The notes under the pieces were generated by a model, which saw only the letters and a list, made by a program, of their open reading frames with translations, was not told where the DNA came from and did not search any database. The translations under genes were made by a program, and so were the position numbers. Shown here piece by piece: positions 32,620 through 41,815 of a DNA stretch of 43,743 nucleotides. The stretch comes from Myxococcales bacterium (GTDB taxonomy: Bacteria; Myxococcota_A; UBA9160; UBA4427): positions 1 through 43,743 of the forward strand of contig DUBZ01000041.1 of NCBI GenBank assembly GCA_012960035.1. Direction: 5' to 3'. Each line of letters opens with the position of its first letter. Position 1 is the first letter of the stretch.

Positions 32620-34197
32620 ATGAGTGTGTCCCCCTTGGACATGGACCCAAGCAGCGGGCCCGAGTTAATCAGAGCCAATTCAAGCTGGACGAACGAAAAG
32701 TTCGTCCCCATCGTGCTGCTTATTCTGGGTGGGGTGTATTGCTCACTGCTGCTGCTGAGCGAACTGCTCCCCTTCGTCGATTTGCCGTTTCACCTGAGCG
32801 TGGCCACGGTGGTTCGGGGTTACGGCGAATCGAGCAATCAATTCAGCGACTACTTCAGCCTCCAGATGGCGGGGCAACCCAACGTTCTTTACATCTGGTT
32901 CTGTAGCGCGCCGATCTTTCCGAGTGTCGAGTTCGCCAACAAAGTGTACTTCGCACTCTATACCTTCATGCTGCCATTTTCGGTCTTCGCACTGATCCGG
33001 ACCTTGGGTGGCAACACCTGGTTTTCCGTACTGTCGTTTTTGTACATCTACAACTTCAATACGCACTGGGGGTTCGTCGGCTTCGTCGGTGCCATGCCCG
33101 CGGTGTTCTTTCTGTTTACGACGTTGGTACTCCATCTCCGAGCGCCTAGCTGGAAGACCCGCGCAGCAATTGCGGTCGGTTCGTTCGCGCTGTTCTTCAT
33201 CCATGTCCTGGCCGCAGTATTTTTCTTGCTGACCTATTGGCTGACCTGTCTCTTCGACAAGAGACTCACCGTGCGCGGGACCATTGCATCGGTCGCGCTG
33301 ACGCTTCCGCTGATCAGTCTGATCGGCTGGTGGTGGCTTGGGACCGAACACAGCGGTGAGCAGACCCTGGTCGAATTCTTGTCGAACTACTACAGCAATC
33401 TGTACGTTGGCTCGCTTTATGTCCGGTCGTTTTTCTTCATCTTCGACAACTCGTATCTCGCGGGCCAATACGCCGGATTGGTATTTGGTGGTCTGATCGC
33501 CCTGGTGAGCGTGTTGTTCATCGGCTGGGCGTTGATCATGGAGAACGCGGCCATCGTTGCGGCCGTGAAGAACCCTGAACATCAGCCGGCACTCATATTT
33601 GCGGGCGCAGCGGCGGGCTGCTTCTGGCTGTTGCCGGAGGGGCTGCCGGGACAATGGGCGCTCAATCAGCGCTTCTCGGTCTACTCGGTTCTGGGGCTAA
33701 TCGTGCTTTCGAGCGTGATCGACCTCAAACGCATGCCGCGCGAGTGGGTGGTGGGGATCATCGCCGCCGCATGCGTGATGCACGCTGTGCTGTATGCCGA
33801 TTACTTTCGTGATTTCGGGATCGAATCCGCCGGTTTCACCGATGAGATTCTCCCGGAAGCCGAGGGGAACCGGCTCGCAGGTTTGATCTTGGAACCGCAC
33901 TTTCGCGGCACGCTCTCGTACCTTCACTTTTCGAACTACTACATCGTGCGCAAGCAAGGCATCGCCGTGAGCCGTATGGTCGACTTCCGTTTCGGCACCG
34001 TTCGCCGGAAATTCGAGGACGGCAGGCTCCCCGAAGCCAAGATGCGCTTCGACATGACCCCTGACTACAGCGGCGAATACGACGACATCGACTACCTCGT
34101 TGTTCGCGGCGATCTCTCCGCCGACATGCGCGACTCGCTCTTGAACTTCGAAGAAAAGACTCGGACGGGCGATTGGTCACTCTTGGTTCGTCGCTGA
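32620..34197 (+). CDS. Polytopic membrane protein, GT-C-like
   Basis: A 525-residue protein with about 10 hydrophobic helices. Loop 1 has LPFVDLPFHLSVATVVRG, with the acidic residue after helix 1 typical of GT-C folds. A soluble C-terminal domain of about 110 residues carries SGEYDDIDYLVVRGDL. No close family is recognised. ATG 32620 is chosen because GGAGAG stands 9 bases before it; longer in-frame starts (32596, 32395) are less supported. It is the only plus-strand member of the block and is convergent with a 612-residue membrane protein gene. It shares overall layout (helices then soluble tail) with its three neighbours but not sequence. Confidence 0.7.
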   Translation: MSVSPLDMDPSSGPELIRANSSWTNEKFVPIVLLILGGVYCSLLLLSELLPFVDLPFHLSVATVVRGYGESSNQFSDYFSLQMAGQPNVLYIWFCSAPIFPSVEFANKVYFALYTFMLPFSVFALIRTLGGNTWFSVLSFLYIYNFNTHWGFVGFVGAMPAVFFLFTTLVLHLRAPSWKTRAAIAVGSFALFFIHVLAAVFFLLTYWLTCLFDKRLTVRGTIASVALTLPLISLIGWWWLGTEHSGEQTLVEFLSNYYSNLYVGSLYVRSFFFIFDNSYLAGQYAGLVFGGLIALVSVLFIGWALIMENAAIVAAVKNPEHQPALIFAGAAAGCFWLLPEGLPGQWALNQRFSVYSVLGLIVLSSVIDLKRMPREWVVGIIAAACVMHAVLYADYFRDFGIESAGFTDEILPEAEGNRLAGLILEPHFRGTLSYLHFSNYYIVRKQGIAVSRMVDFRFGTVRRKFEDGRLPEAKMRFDMTPDYSGEYDDIDYLVVRGDLSADMRDSLLNFEEKTRTGDWSLLVRR

Positions 34198-34221
34198 CGC
34201 TTAGTTCGTCACTGACGCCTA
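34186..34221. repeat. 18-base tandem direct repeat across two convergent stop codons
   Basis: GTTCGTCGCTGACGCTTA (34186-34203) is followed at once by GTTCGTCACTGACGCCTA (34204-34221), 16 of 18 identical. The first copy carries the stop TGA of the plus gene; the second carries the stop of the minus gene. It is a local duplication. Confidence 0.8.
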
Positions 34222-36057
34222 GTCGGTTGCCGACTCTTTGCTCGGCGTCGGCGCCAAACCAGTGCGCGGGACGAGGACTGAGATTTCGCCGAAACCGTAT
34301 GGCGCAGTTCTAGACCAGAGCGATTGCGGCTCCGCGACCGCCGGGATTCGGCCGACGACTTCGTAGCGCGCATCGAGAAGTGATTGGATGCCGCTCGCTT
34401 TCGGCCAGCTAGGATGGTCGTACCAGAAGTTGTCGCTGCCGTAGTTGCGAAGCAGCAACTTCGAATAAGCCTGGCGGTCGAAGCGTTCGATGACGCCGGA
34501 CAAGTCTCCAGTGTCCGTACTTCCGCGTTCACCGATCGGCGACGCACGGTCCTTCATGACCGTATTCGAATCGAGGTAGACGTAGCTTCCCAAATCGAGG
34601 AGTACGTCACCGGGGTCCATGCCCGCGAACTCGGCATCGATGGCGGCGAGGTAGCGGTACGCATCCGCGTGCAAGGGTGGCTTTGGGGTGCGCAAGATTC
34701 CGAGTCCACTGCCCGCCAACAAAAGCGCGGCAGACGCTGCGATCGCTCCACGAACCCATGCTTCAAGCTGGAAGCGCTCCGCGTTCTCGACTTCGCTTGC
34801 CGGCCAGGCGTGCAGCAGCCCCGCCATGAACCAGATCCCGGCAATGAGGGACGCCGGGCCCATGTGATGCCGCATGAAGTTGATGCCACCGGTGTAAATT
34901 GCGAGGAGCATGATGATGAGCCACACAAACCACAATCCGAACATCCGATCGAAGTTGCGGGGGCGCATGAGCATGACCGCGCCCGCAAAACCCAAAACCA
35001 AATACGCGCGAACATCGATCAAGTGCTGGACACTGCGTGCGGGGACCGACTTGTGCTTCGACAGCACATAGAAGGTCCAATATGCGAAGTCGTCTCCCCA
35101 AGCGAGATAGCAGACGCCAATTGCCGCGCAGAGCATCGCGAAGGCGATGCCTCCGTATAGGATTACGCGCTTAAGCGAGCGCGGTCGGTCAAGAAGCAGC
35201 AGGTAGACGCAGTAGTACCCACCCCACAACGCGAGGTTTTGCTTGACCAGGAAGCCAACCGCCGGGACGAACAACATGGCAATCAGAATCTTTCGGTCGC
35301 GACTATGGGCATATTCGACGAGCAATGCGAACGCGGCGATGGAAACGAGCTGCGCCAAAGCGTCGTTGTGTAGATTGAATATGAATGGGTTCGTGAGGCT
35401 GTTTGTCGCGAACAAGAAGAGCAAGCCAAAGAGCGTGATTTCGGCGGCTTTGCTGATGTTGAATTGCAGCGGCGATGTGTTGTCGTTGGGACCCGTGCCC
35501 AAGGTGATCAAGCGCTTGGTGGTATGCATCGCGATGACGACCGCCGCGAGCGTATAAACAAGCTGGATGGTCCGCATGGCGGGCAACGAAGTGCTTTGCC
35601 CGGTGAGCGACGCCAACAGGTATGTCACAAGTTGGGAGCCCGGGGTGTAGGTGTAGGACTCATTGTTCGCTTCGGCGCTGAATATTGGATAGCCAGCGCG
35701 AAACTTCAAAATATCGTTCACAAAGTCAGTTTCTGACCACATCAGAAAGTCGGCGGGGTAGGCGATGTAAAAACTCACGCCAAACAAGTAGGTCGCGACC
35801 CCGGCACAGCTCGCCCCCGCGAGTAGCCACATAAAACCGACTGTGGGCTGTGCCTTTGAACCTTGGCGGATCCCATAGATCAGCGCAGGTAGACCCGACA
35901 GCAACGCAAGGATTCCATACCTGGCGAGTTTGCCGGTCGTGCCGGGCACGAACTCGTGAATGCCGGCGAGTCCCGCGGCCACCAACGCTGTGCAAACGAA
36001 ACCCGCGACGCCAACCTTCGCAGCGTCTCTCAGGGCGACTGTTTGCAGCGAGCTCAC
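34219..36057 (-). CDS. Polytopic membrane protein, GT-C-like
   Basis: A 612-residue protein with about 11-12 hydrophobic helices, then a soluble C-terminal domain of about 150 residues (YRYLAAIDAEFAGMDPGD, SKLLLRNYGSDNFWYD). Loop 1 has YPADFLMWSETDFVNDILKF and, further on, SYTYTPGSQLVTYLLA, both of the type seen in membrane glycosyltransferases with acidic residues facing the periplasm. The start is GTG 36057, supported by GGAAGGGAA and by a gap of only 1 base after the stop of the SGNH gene, so translational coupling is likely. Function is inferred from topology and context; the sugar donor is unknown. Confidence 0.75.
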   Translation of the reverse strand: MSSLQTVALRDAAKVGVAGFVCTALVAAGLAGIHEFVPGTTGKLARYGILALLSGLPALIYGIRQGSKAQPTVGFMWLLAGASCAGVATYLFGVSFYIAYPADFLMWSETDFVNDILKFRAGYPIFSAEANNESYTYTPGSQLVTYLLASLTGQSTSLPAMRTIQLVYTLAAVVIAMHTTKRLITLGTGPNDNTSPLQFNISKAAEITLFGLLFLFATNSLTNPFIFNLHNDALAQLVSIAAFALLVEYAHSRDRKILIAMLFVPAVGFLVKQNLALWGGYYCVYLLLLDRPRSLKRVILYGGIAFAMLCAAIGVCYLAWGDDFAYWTFYVLSKHKSVPARSVQHLIDVRAYLVLGFAGAVMLMRPRNFDRMFGLWFVWLIIMLLAIYTGGINFMRHHMGPASLIAGIWFMAGLLHAWPASEVENAERFQLEAWVRGAIAASAALLLAGSGLGILRTPKPPLHADAYRYLAAIDAEFAGMDPGDVLLDLGSYVYLDSNTVMKDRASPIGERGSTDTGDLSGVIERFDRQAYSKLLLRNYGSDNFWYDHPSWPKASGIQSLLDARYEVVGRIPAVAEPQSLWSRTAPYGFGEISVLVPRTGLAPTPSKESATD

Positions 36058-36058
36058 T

Positions 36059-37447
36059 CTACTTCCCTTCCAACATGCTGTGCTTGATCACGTACGCAGC
36101 AAGCGAATTTGCAGCAAATTCATTGCCATGCGGGTTCCAGTGGGGGTCATCCCGAAACACCAGTGGCGATTTATCGGTTGTCTGAAAGGCGGGCAACAGG
36201 TCGAAAATCGGAAAGTCGACGCGACCGCGCGCTTCGTCGAAATAGCGGAAGTATTCGAACTGGAACGGCTCGTCGAGCGCGTAGTCGTCTTTTTCCCAGT
36301 TGTCTGGACTCTCGAGTGGGTTCCAGTGATGAAAGCGGGGAGACACCACCAATAGGTATTGGGCTCCGCTTTCGCGCACGGCCTTGGCGGTCTCGATGAT
36401 ATGGCCAAGGCTCTCATCGAAGTAGGACTTGGTGAGCGCTAACGGGTGCCGGTAGTGGAAGTAGCGATTGGTTTCGGTGACGCCGCCGATTTCAAGATCG
36501 AAGTTGTAATAGTCGTATGCGCAGTTCTTGCCGACGGCGAAGCCAAGCCGGGGCCCGATCACCTGCAGCGGGTACATCAGCGGGATTTCGAGGGGGGCGA
36601 CAACGGGGGCGAGGATCTCTGCCACCGCACCGTAGTAATTCGCCGTTCCCGCTTCACCACATTCGGGGCCGGCTCGGGGAAAGACCGTTCGCCCGCTGTC
36701 GGTCACCGCTTCTTGCCCATACTTGAAGTCGTCGCCGATATCGGTGGGGTCGAGAACTTGGACGACCAATGTTGGCTTGTAGCGACTTGCGACTTTTTCG
36801 AATAAGAGTTTTTCGAGAAGAGGGGCATAACTCACGATCCCCGCATTCAATACGGCGATATCTTGTTCCCCGGTGACCTCGCGCAGGGTCGCTTCGAGAA
36901 ACGTCGGCATGGAGTTCTCTTGTTGAACGCCAAAGCCGAAGGTGAATGAGTCACCGAGCACGACGACCCGGTTCGCGTGTTCGAGAAATTCGGAGCGCGA
37001 ATAGTCTGTTCGTAGCCCGTCTTCGTTTGTGACCACGAAAACGGGTTCGTTTTCATAAATGCCGGCGTACATTTTGCGGTTCGGCGCGTAGGCGTGGTGG
37101 AGTTCTCGGGACGCGAGGCCATCCCAGTGCAGGAAGCCAGCCGGGACCGCGAGAACCCGCGCGGCAACCTCAAAGAATCCGAGCGCGAAGGCGAAGCTGA
37201 CGATCGACAGGATGATTTGCAATCGATGTGCGGGCCAATGGGCGACGAGCATGATCAACGCGCATGCGATCACCCAGTACAGCGAGACCGACTGCAATGC
37301 GATGTCTCGCGGAATGCCACCGGCGCCCGAAAAACGGTCGAGGGCACCGATGAAAATGATGCCGAGCACAGCCGCCGCACCCAACGTGACCGCGGCCAAT
37401 ACGATCCGCCAGAACCGCGCGCTGGTTTGTTCTTCGTTCGGATTCAC
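36059..37447 (-). CDS. Membrane-anchored SGNH/AlgX-like protein
   Basis: A 462-residue protein with three or more N-terminal hydrophobic helices (about residues 10-110), then a large soluble domain, probably periplasmic. The SGNH block I is VVVLGDSFTFGFG; NAGIVSYAP fits the Asn block; block V is RDDPHWNPHGNEF, giving the Asp/His pair as in AlgJ/AlgX acetyltransferases. The usual role is O-acetylation or de-acetylation of exported polysaccharide. The GTG start at 37447 overlaps the stop of the upstream isomerase gene by 4 bases, and its own stop is 1 base from the next gene, so these three genes form a tight operon. Confidence 0.82.
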   Translation of the reverse strand: MNPNEEQTSARFWRIVLAAVTLGAAAVLGIIFIGALDRFSGAGGIPRDIALQSVSLYWVIACALIMLVAHWPAHRLQIILSIVSFAFALGFFEVAARVLAVPAGFLHWDGLASRELHHAYAPNRKMYAGIYENEPVFVVTNEDGLRTDYSRSEFLEHANRVVVLGDSFTFGFGVQQENSMPTFLEATLREVTGEQDIAVLNAGIVSYAPLLEKLLFEKVASRYKPTLVVQVLDPTDIGDDFKYGQEAVTDSGRTVFPRAGPECGEAGTANYYGAVAEILAPVVAPLEIPLMYPLQVIGPRLGFAVGKNCAYDYYNFDLEIGGVTETNRYFHYRHPLALTKSYFDESLGHIIETAKAVRESGAQYLLVVSPRFHHWNPLESPDNWEKDDYALDEPFQFEYFRYFDEARGRVDFPIFDLLPAFQTTDKSPLVFRDDPHWNPHGNEFAANSLAAYVIKHSMLEGK

Positions 37448-38079
37448 AGAGAGCCTCCACTGCGTGCCCAGACCACTGCGTCACCCAAGCGGTCATTGCC
37501 CCAGAAGAGTTCTTCTTCGATGCTGAACGTCGGCGCACCAAAGATCTTAAGCTGTGCTGCGCGCTCCGTCTGTTCGCGCAATTGCCGCTTGTTTTCGTCC
37601 GAGTCGGCGCGCGCAATGAGGTCGTCCGAGGGCAGGGCGAGTGCGGCAAGGATCCGCTCAAGGGTTGCGGAGTCGGCGATGTCCTGGCCGTCGGCAAAGT
37701 TTGCGTGGTAAAGGGCACGGGCGAAATCCGGCAGCCATTCTTCACCGCGTCCGAGCATCGCGACCCGGGTGGCGAGAAGACTATTCATTGGGAACTTGTC
37801 CGGCCGACGAAAAGGCAGGCCGTATCCGTCGCAGAGTCGCTCCATGTCGCGCCACATGTAGCGTCCCTTTTGCTCGTAGAGATTAAATGGAGAGTCCGCC
37901 CAACCTTGCTGCTTGAAGATGGGGCCGAGCAAGAATGGTTCCCACACGATCTCCACATTGGCCGCTTTGCCCACTTTTGCGACACGTGCGGCCGACAGAT
38001 AGGAGTAGGTGCTCGCGAATTCGAACCAGAAGTGGATCTTCTTGGGCGCAGATGACGCAGTCGCCGACGCTTTTGACAT
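37444..38079 (-). CDS. DsbA-fold 2-hydroxychromene-2-carboxylate isomerase-like protein
   Basis: A 211-residue kappa-class GST/DsbA-fold protein. It has KIHFWFEFASTYSYLSAARV at the N-terminus, with Ser at the active-site position, and FGAPTFSIEEELFWGNDRL near the C-terminus. The family isomerises hydroxychromene carboxylates in aromatic degradation or acts on other glutathione/CoA-linked substrates. ATG 38079 is chosen; the longer frame to 38286 overlaps the divergent zinc-ribbon gene. It is the first gene of the operon that continues with the SGNH and GT-C-like genes by overlapping stops. Why an isomerase should lead a glycan operon is unclear; it may only be co-transcribed. Confidence 0.85.
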   Translation of the reverse strand: MSKASATASSAPKKIHFWFEFASTYSYLSAARVAKVGKAANVEIVWEPFLLGPIFKQQGWADSPFNLYEQKGRYMWRDMERLCDGYGLPFRRPDKFPMNSLLATRVAMLGRGEEWLPDFARALYHANFADGQDIADSATLERILAALALPSDDLIARADSDENKRQLREQTERAAQLKIFGAPTFSIEEELFWGNDRLGDAVVWARSGGSL

Positions 38080-38270
38080 GGGTTTGCCTAACTCCTCGAA
38101 TGACCAGCGCTGCGAACGAGCTGAAAAAGTGTTCGCGGATGATAACTTGACTCGACCCGGTTCGAATCGGTAAACAGCGCGAACGAAAACCGGCTGGTCT
38201 TGGCCCGCCGGACCCGGTCGGACCGCGATCGACGACCGGACGCGTGAAGTCGACGCTGGAGGTTCGTAGG

Positions 38271-38525
38271 GTGCAGTGTCCGGCATGCCGCGACGAAAGC
38301 CCCGAACAGGTCCGATTTTGCATGCATTGCGGAGTCATGCTGGTGGAGCGCCCTGCGTCCGTGCCGAGGGCACCGATCGCCCACGAAGATCATGCGGGTC
38401 GGCTGCTGGACCTGCACGGCGACGGCGATGTCGCACTGCGCGAACTCGAGCGGGCTCGAGACCCCTACGAAAAGCACTGTGCGAAAGTCCTTGCTGCACG
38501 CGTGACTGCAGAACTCAGCGACTAA
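38271..38525 (+). CDS. Small zinc-ribbon protein (84 residues)
   Basis: The N-terminus is a treble-clef-like double-CxxC: CPAC at residues 3-6 and CMHC further on (RFCMHCGVM), forming a likely zinc ribbon. The rest (about 50 residues) is charged and helical (VALRELERARD, ARVTAELSD). The start is read as GTG 38271, since GGAGG lies 8 bases upstream; GTG 38244 is an alternative. It is divergent from the isomerase operon. Function is unknown; zinc ribbons of this kind occur in small regulatory or scaffolding proteins. Confidence 0.65.
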   Translation: MQCPACRDESPEQVRFCMHCGVMLVERPASVPRAPIAHEDHAGRLLDLHGDGDVALRELERARDPYEKHCAKVLAARVTAELSD

Positions 38526-38543
38526 CGCGAACGATTCTTCGCG
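38526..38543. terminator. Weak inverted repeat between convergent genes
   Basis: CGCGAA (38526-38531) and TTCGCG (38538-38543) with a 6-base loop follow directly after the zinc-ribbon stop. There is no U-tract. It may be a weak bidirectional terminator. Confidence 0.25.
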
Positions 38544-38553
38544 ATGGGCGCGG

Positions 38554-38655
38554 TCAATCGTCCGGTGAATTCAGCACGCGCCAATAGCAAAAGATCACCA
38601 GCGCCAGAACCACGCCGATGGACCCGATCATAAAGATCCAACCTGCACTGGTCAT
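38554..38655 (-). CDS. metS: MetS-type small subunit of a sodium-dependent amino-acid transporter
   Basis: A 33-residue, single-helix peptide ([20 protein letters not shown] followed by [10 protein letters not shown]). It has the length and pattern (GWIFMxxS then CxxRVLxxP) of MetS small subunits that pair with NSS transporters in methionine/alanine uptake in corynebacteria. The ATG at 38655 overlaps the stop of the transporter gene by 4 bases (ATGA), a coupling typical of such pairs. It would be missed by most gene finders because of its size. Confidence 0.72.
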   Translation of the reverse strand: MTSAGWIFMIGSIGVVLALVIFCYWRVLNSPDD

Positions 38656-40280
38656 CGTTGGCCTCCTGCTTCCTGCGCGTCCCAGCGATTGCCCGCCACG
38701 CGGACGAGAAATAAAAATAGGATCAAGACGGCGCCGATCACGCCAACTGTCATAAGCGGGACGCCGCCCTGGGCTAGCCCCTTTACGTAGCCAGGCATCG
38801 CGTTGAAGCACCACAAGCCGAAGATCGAAAGCAGATAGACGGGCGAAACATATTTGATCACGAAGCCAAAGATCGAAGGAAGCGTAAGCTCGGCACCTCG
38901 CTTTGTTTCTTCGACGCCTTTTTCGATCCCGAGGACCCAGCCGTACAAGATGACCTGTAGGGTTGCGAGCACGAAAATCATGGCTGTGCCGACCCAGAAG
39001 TCCATCGTGTCCAGGGCTGCGAGGCCCTTGCTGTTGTAGACGACGAACAACGAACCCGCGGCAGTGAGTAGGCCGAGCAGGGTGACCGACTTGTTGCGGT
39101 CGATGTCTAGTCCTTCTTCGAGAAACGCGATGCCGGGTTGCAACATGGAGAGGCTACTCGTGATCGCCGCGAGGAAGAGCATGAAGAACCACAGGAAGCC
39201 AAAGAACGATCCGCCGGGCATGTGGAGGAAGACGATGGGTAAGGCGTTGAACCCAATGCCGAACGTGCCGCCCGTGGTCCCGGCTGCGCCCAAGAAGATG
39301 AACGCTGCGGGGATCGTGATGAGGCCTGCCAGGCAGACCTCGAAGAATTCGTTGGTCGTCGACGCTGTGAGCCCAGTGAGGACGACGTCTTTGTCACGCT
39401 TCAAGTAGCTTGCGTAGTTGATGATGATGCCGAAGCCCACTGACATGCTGAAGAAGATCTGCCCCGTTGCGGCAAGCCAGATGTCTGGGTCCGCGAGACT
39501 CGCGAGCCACGATTCACTGCCGCTCATCGGCTTGGGGTTCCACATGAAGCCAAGGCCGTTGAGCACATTTTGATCTGGCAGTTCGGGATTGGGTGTACCC
39601 AGGGTCAGGACACGCACCAAGACGATGACCGCGCACACGGCCATCAACGGAACGGCGATTTTGCAGAAGGCTTCAATGCCTTTGCTGACGCCTCGGTAGA
39701 TGAGAAAGAAGTTGATCGCGAAGACGAAGCCCCACAGAAGGAAGCTGGTGTCGATCGAACCGTTCGACGTGAAGCCGTTGGATTCGATGCCAACGAAGTT
39801 TCCGAAGAACGCGGCGCTCTGTTCGCTGTAGAGGGCGGGGTCGCTTCCGAGGTCGATCGAGCCGGTTAAGTAGGCGAGGGCGTAGCCGAGACACCAGGCC
39901 TCGATGACGACGTAGTACATGTAGATGACGATCGGAATCAATACACCGAGCGATCCCATGTAACGCCAGCCGCGGGAACCCGCGACCGCGCCATAAATGG
40001 CGGGGCTCGAGTGATGCCCCATCTTCCCGCCCATTCGCCCCATCGTCCATTCCGCCCAGCAAATCGGAATGCCGAGGAATAGGAACGCGATGAAGTACGG
40101 AATCATGAAGGCGCCGCCGCCGTTTTCTGCGGCCTGGCCGGGGAAGCGCAAGAAGTTGCCGAGTCCTACGGCCGAACCCGCTACCGCGAGGATGACACCG
40201 ACGCGGCTAGTCCATTGGTTGCGGTCGTCGTGGGCTGCGGTCGTAATCGCGCCTGCGCTGGACGGTCCATCGTCTTGCAT
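38652..40280 (-). CDS. Sodium-dependent amino-acid transporter (NSS/SNF family)
   Basis: A 542-residue transporter with about 12 helices. The signature is [20 protein letters not shown] followed by [19 protein letters not shown], the unwound helix 1 with the Na+ and substrate sites. [16 protein letters not shown] follows. The pairing with a MetS-like peptide immediately downstream suggests methionine/alanine import at the inner membrane. ATG 40280 is preceded by GGGAG 9 bases upstream. The region upstream of the start holds a perfect 14-bp palindrome at 40336-40349, a likely regulatory site. Confidence 0.92.
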   Translation of the reverse strand: MQDDGPSSAGAITTAAHDDRNQWTSRVGVILAVAGSAVGLGNFLRFPGQAAENGGGAFMIPYFIAFLFLGIPICWAEWTMGRMGGKMGHHSSPAIYGAVAGSRGWRYMGSLGVLIPIVIYMYYVVIEAWCLGYALAYLTGSIDLGSDPALYSEQSAAFFGNFVGIESNGFTSNGSIDTSFLLWGFVFAINFFLIYRGVSKGIEAFCKIAVPLMAVCAVIVLVRVLTLGTPNPELPDQNVLNGLGFMWNPKPMSGSESWLASLADPDIWLAATGQIFFSMSVGFGIIINYASYLKRDKDVVLTGLTASTTNEFFEVCLAGLITIPAAFIFLGAAGTTGGTFGIGFNALPIVFLHMPGGSFFGFLWFFMLFLAAITSSLSMLQPGIAFLEEGLDIDRNKSVTLLGLLTAAGSLFVVYNSKGLAALDTMDFWVGTAMIFVLATLQVILYGWVLGIEKGVEETKRGAELTLPSIFGFVIKYVSPVYLLSIFGLWCFNAMPGYVKGLAQGGVPLMTVGVIGAVLILFLFLVRVAGNRWDAQEAGGQR

Positions 40281-40335
40281 CTGCTAGAGCTCCCTCTCCA
40301 TGCTCGATACTTTGCGGAACGTAATCATCTTATCT

Positions 40336-40349
40336 GCGTTGTACAACGC
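40336..40349. promoter_or_regulatory. Perfect 14-bp palindrome GCGTTGTACAACGC
   Basis: An exact palindrome 56 bases upstream of the transporter start, in a divergent intergenic region also serving the metallophosphatase gene. A TGACGTCA 8-bp palindrome lies further on at about 40451-40458. Dimeric repressor binding is the simplest reading. The -10/-35 boxes are not clear. Confidence 0.5.
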
Positions 40350-40557
40350 TATACTCTTGTCGGTGAACCGTGGTTGGATTCGCGTGGCTTTCATGAGTTC
40401 GAGTATGAGTTTGCGTAGGCGTGTGCGAATGATCAGGAGAGCTGGCATTGTGACGTCATACTTCGTCTCGTGATCCGTGCGCGAGGGAAAACCAAGGCGC
40501 GCGAACAGAGACTCATAGGGAGCCCCGTAGAGCAGTGGAAAAGGCTGCAGTTTCGGG

Positions 40558-41730
40558 TTGTTGGATGAGTGCCTCTCGCGTAGTTCTCAATCCCAAGGCG
40601 AGCCCCGGGTTTTTGCGAAAGGCCACATTCTGACGATCCCCCGCAACGCGCTCACCCTCGCCCTTCGCATCGTCGGCCTCTTGATGGCCGCGTTGGCGTT
40701 CTACCTCATGCTTGGGGTGATCGTTGGACGAACGGCTTCGCATGCCGCACATGATTCATTGGTTTCGTTCTTGGCAGTGGGGGACACGGGCAAGAAACAT
40801 CGTGTCTTTGCGTCGCTCCTCGAGGGGCAGCTTGCCGTGAGTGGGGACCTCGCCGCCGAAGACCACGCACATCCGGTTGATGCGCTCGTGATGCTTGGAG
40901 ACAACTTCTACATGCACGGTCTGCGGCGCGAAGAGATCGTTGACCGGGTGGCGACGAACTTGGTTTATCCATATTGCCGCTTCGTTCAACTCGACGGTTC
41001 GCGCTCTGCTGAAGTGAGCGAGGCATGCCCTGTCGACAAGGCGTTTCTTCCGAAGCGGCCGATCTATGCGGTGCTGGGAAATCATGACCTTGGAAGTCCT
41101 GAAAGCGCTGCGCTGCAACAGGACGTCGTGCCGGAGTTCGTGTCGAATTGGTCGCTTCGCGGTGATGTTGCGGTTGTGCGAGAGCTTGGTCAGGGCGTGA
41201 GCCTGATCATGGTCAACACCGAAGTGCGACCACTCCGCGCAAAGGGACGCCACGAACTTGCGCGGGCGCTCGAAGCTTCCGAGGGACCCTGGCGCATAAT
41301 CGCGGGGCACCGTCCGATGGCGATCGGGAAAGAGGGGAACGCGCCGGAGAAGTTCGACGGGAGTCTCGACTTTGAAGCTTGGGTCGCGGGGGCCATCCGT
41401 GAAGCCGGGGTCCACGTACACCTGTATCTCTCTGGGCATCACCACAGTTTGCAAGTTATCGAAGGTGGCGGAGAGCTAGGCCCCGACCTGCACGTCGTGG
41501 TGGGGAGCGGCGCGCGCTTGCGCGACATCGTTGGGGACCATCCCAAGCGGGTATTCGAAGCCCCCGAGCTGGGCTTCGGCCGTGTGGATCTTGTGGCTGG
41601 CGACGGCGGCGAGTCGCTCGAAGTGTCGGTATTCCAATCTCCGGTGATCCCACTGCTTCGGTTTGGCGGGCCGAAGCGCGTTGGGCAGTGGTCGTTGACT
41701 CTGCAAGGCGATCTGATCCGGTTCGAGTAG
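40558..41730 (+). CDS. Membrane-anchored metallophosphatase (purple-acid-phosphatase-like)
   Basis: A calcineurin-like phosphoesterase of up to 390 residues. A single hydrophobic helix (about residues 33-58) anchors a soluble, probably periplasmic domain. Metal-binding motifs occur in order: FLAVGDTG, MLGDNFYMHG, VLGNHDLG, IAGHRPMA and LSGHHHSL. They match the five conserved motifs of the family. Substrates could be phosphomonoesters or lipid/sugar phosphates. The start is unsure: TTG 40558 is the first codon; the first ATG (40684) lies inside the helix. It is divergent from the transporter operon. Confidence 0.82.
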   Translation: MLDECLSRSSQSQGEPRVFAKGHILTIPRNALTLALRIVGLLMAALAFYLMLGVIVGRTASHAAHDSLVSFLAVGDTGKKHRVFASLLEGQLAVSGDLAAEDHAHPVDALVMLGDNFYMHGLRREEIVDRVATNLVYPYCRFVQLDGSRSAEVSEACPVDKAFLPKRPIYAVLGNHDLGSPESAALQQDVVPEFVSNWSLRGDVAVVRELGQGVSLIMVNTEVRPLRAKGRHELARALEASEGPWRIIAGHRPMAIGKEGNAPEKFDGSLDFEAWVAGAIREAGVHVHLYLSGHHHSLQVIEGGGELGPDLHVVVGSGARLRDIVGDHPKRVFEAPELGFGRVDLVAGDGGESLEVSVFQSPVIPLLRFGGPKRVGQWSLTLQGDLIRFE

Positions 41731-41815
41731 CAGGGAAGTCGATTCCGGCTTTCCTCCGCGATTCCGGGGCGCTGTTTTCCCAAACTGCACGTTAAAGATA
41801 AAGATCTGGCTGAAC

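Noticed and set aside
32743..33654. 303-codon minus-strand frame of highly charged composition
   Set aside because: It is the reverse complement of a clear polytopic membrane protein gene; no motif or ribosome site.
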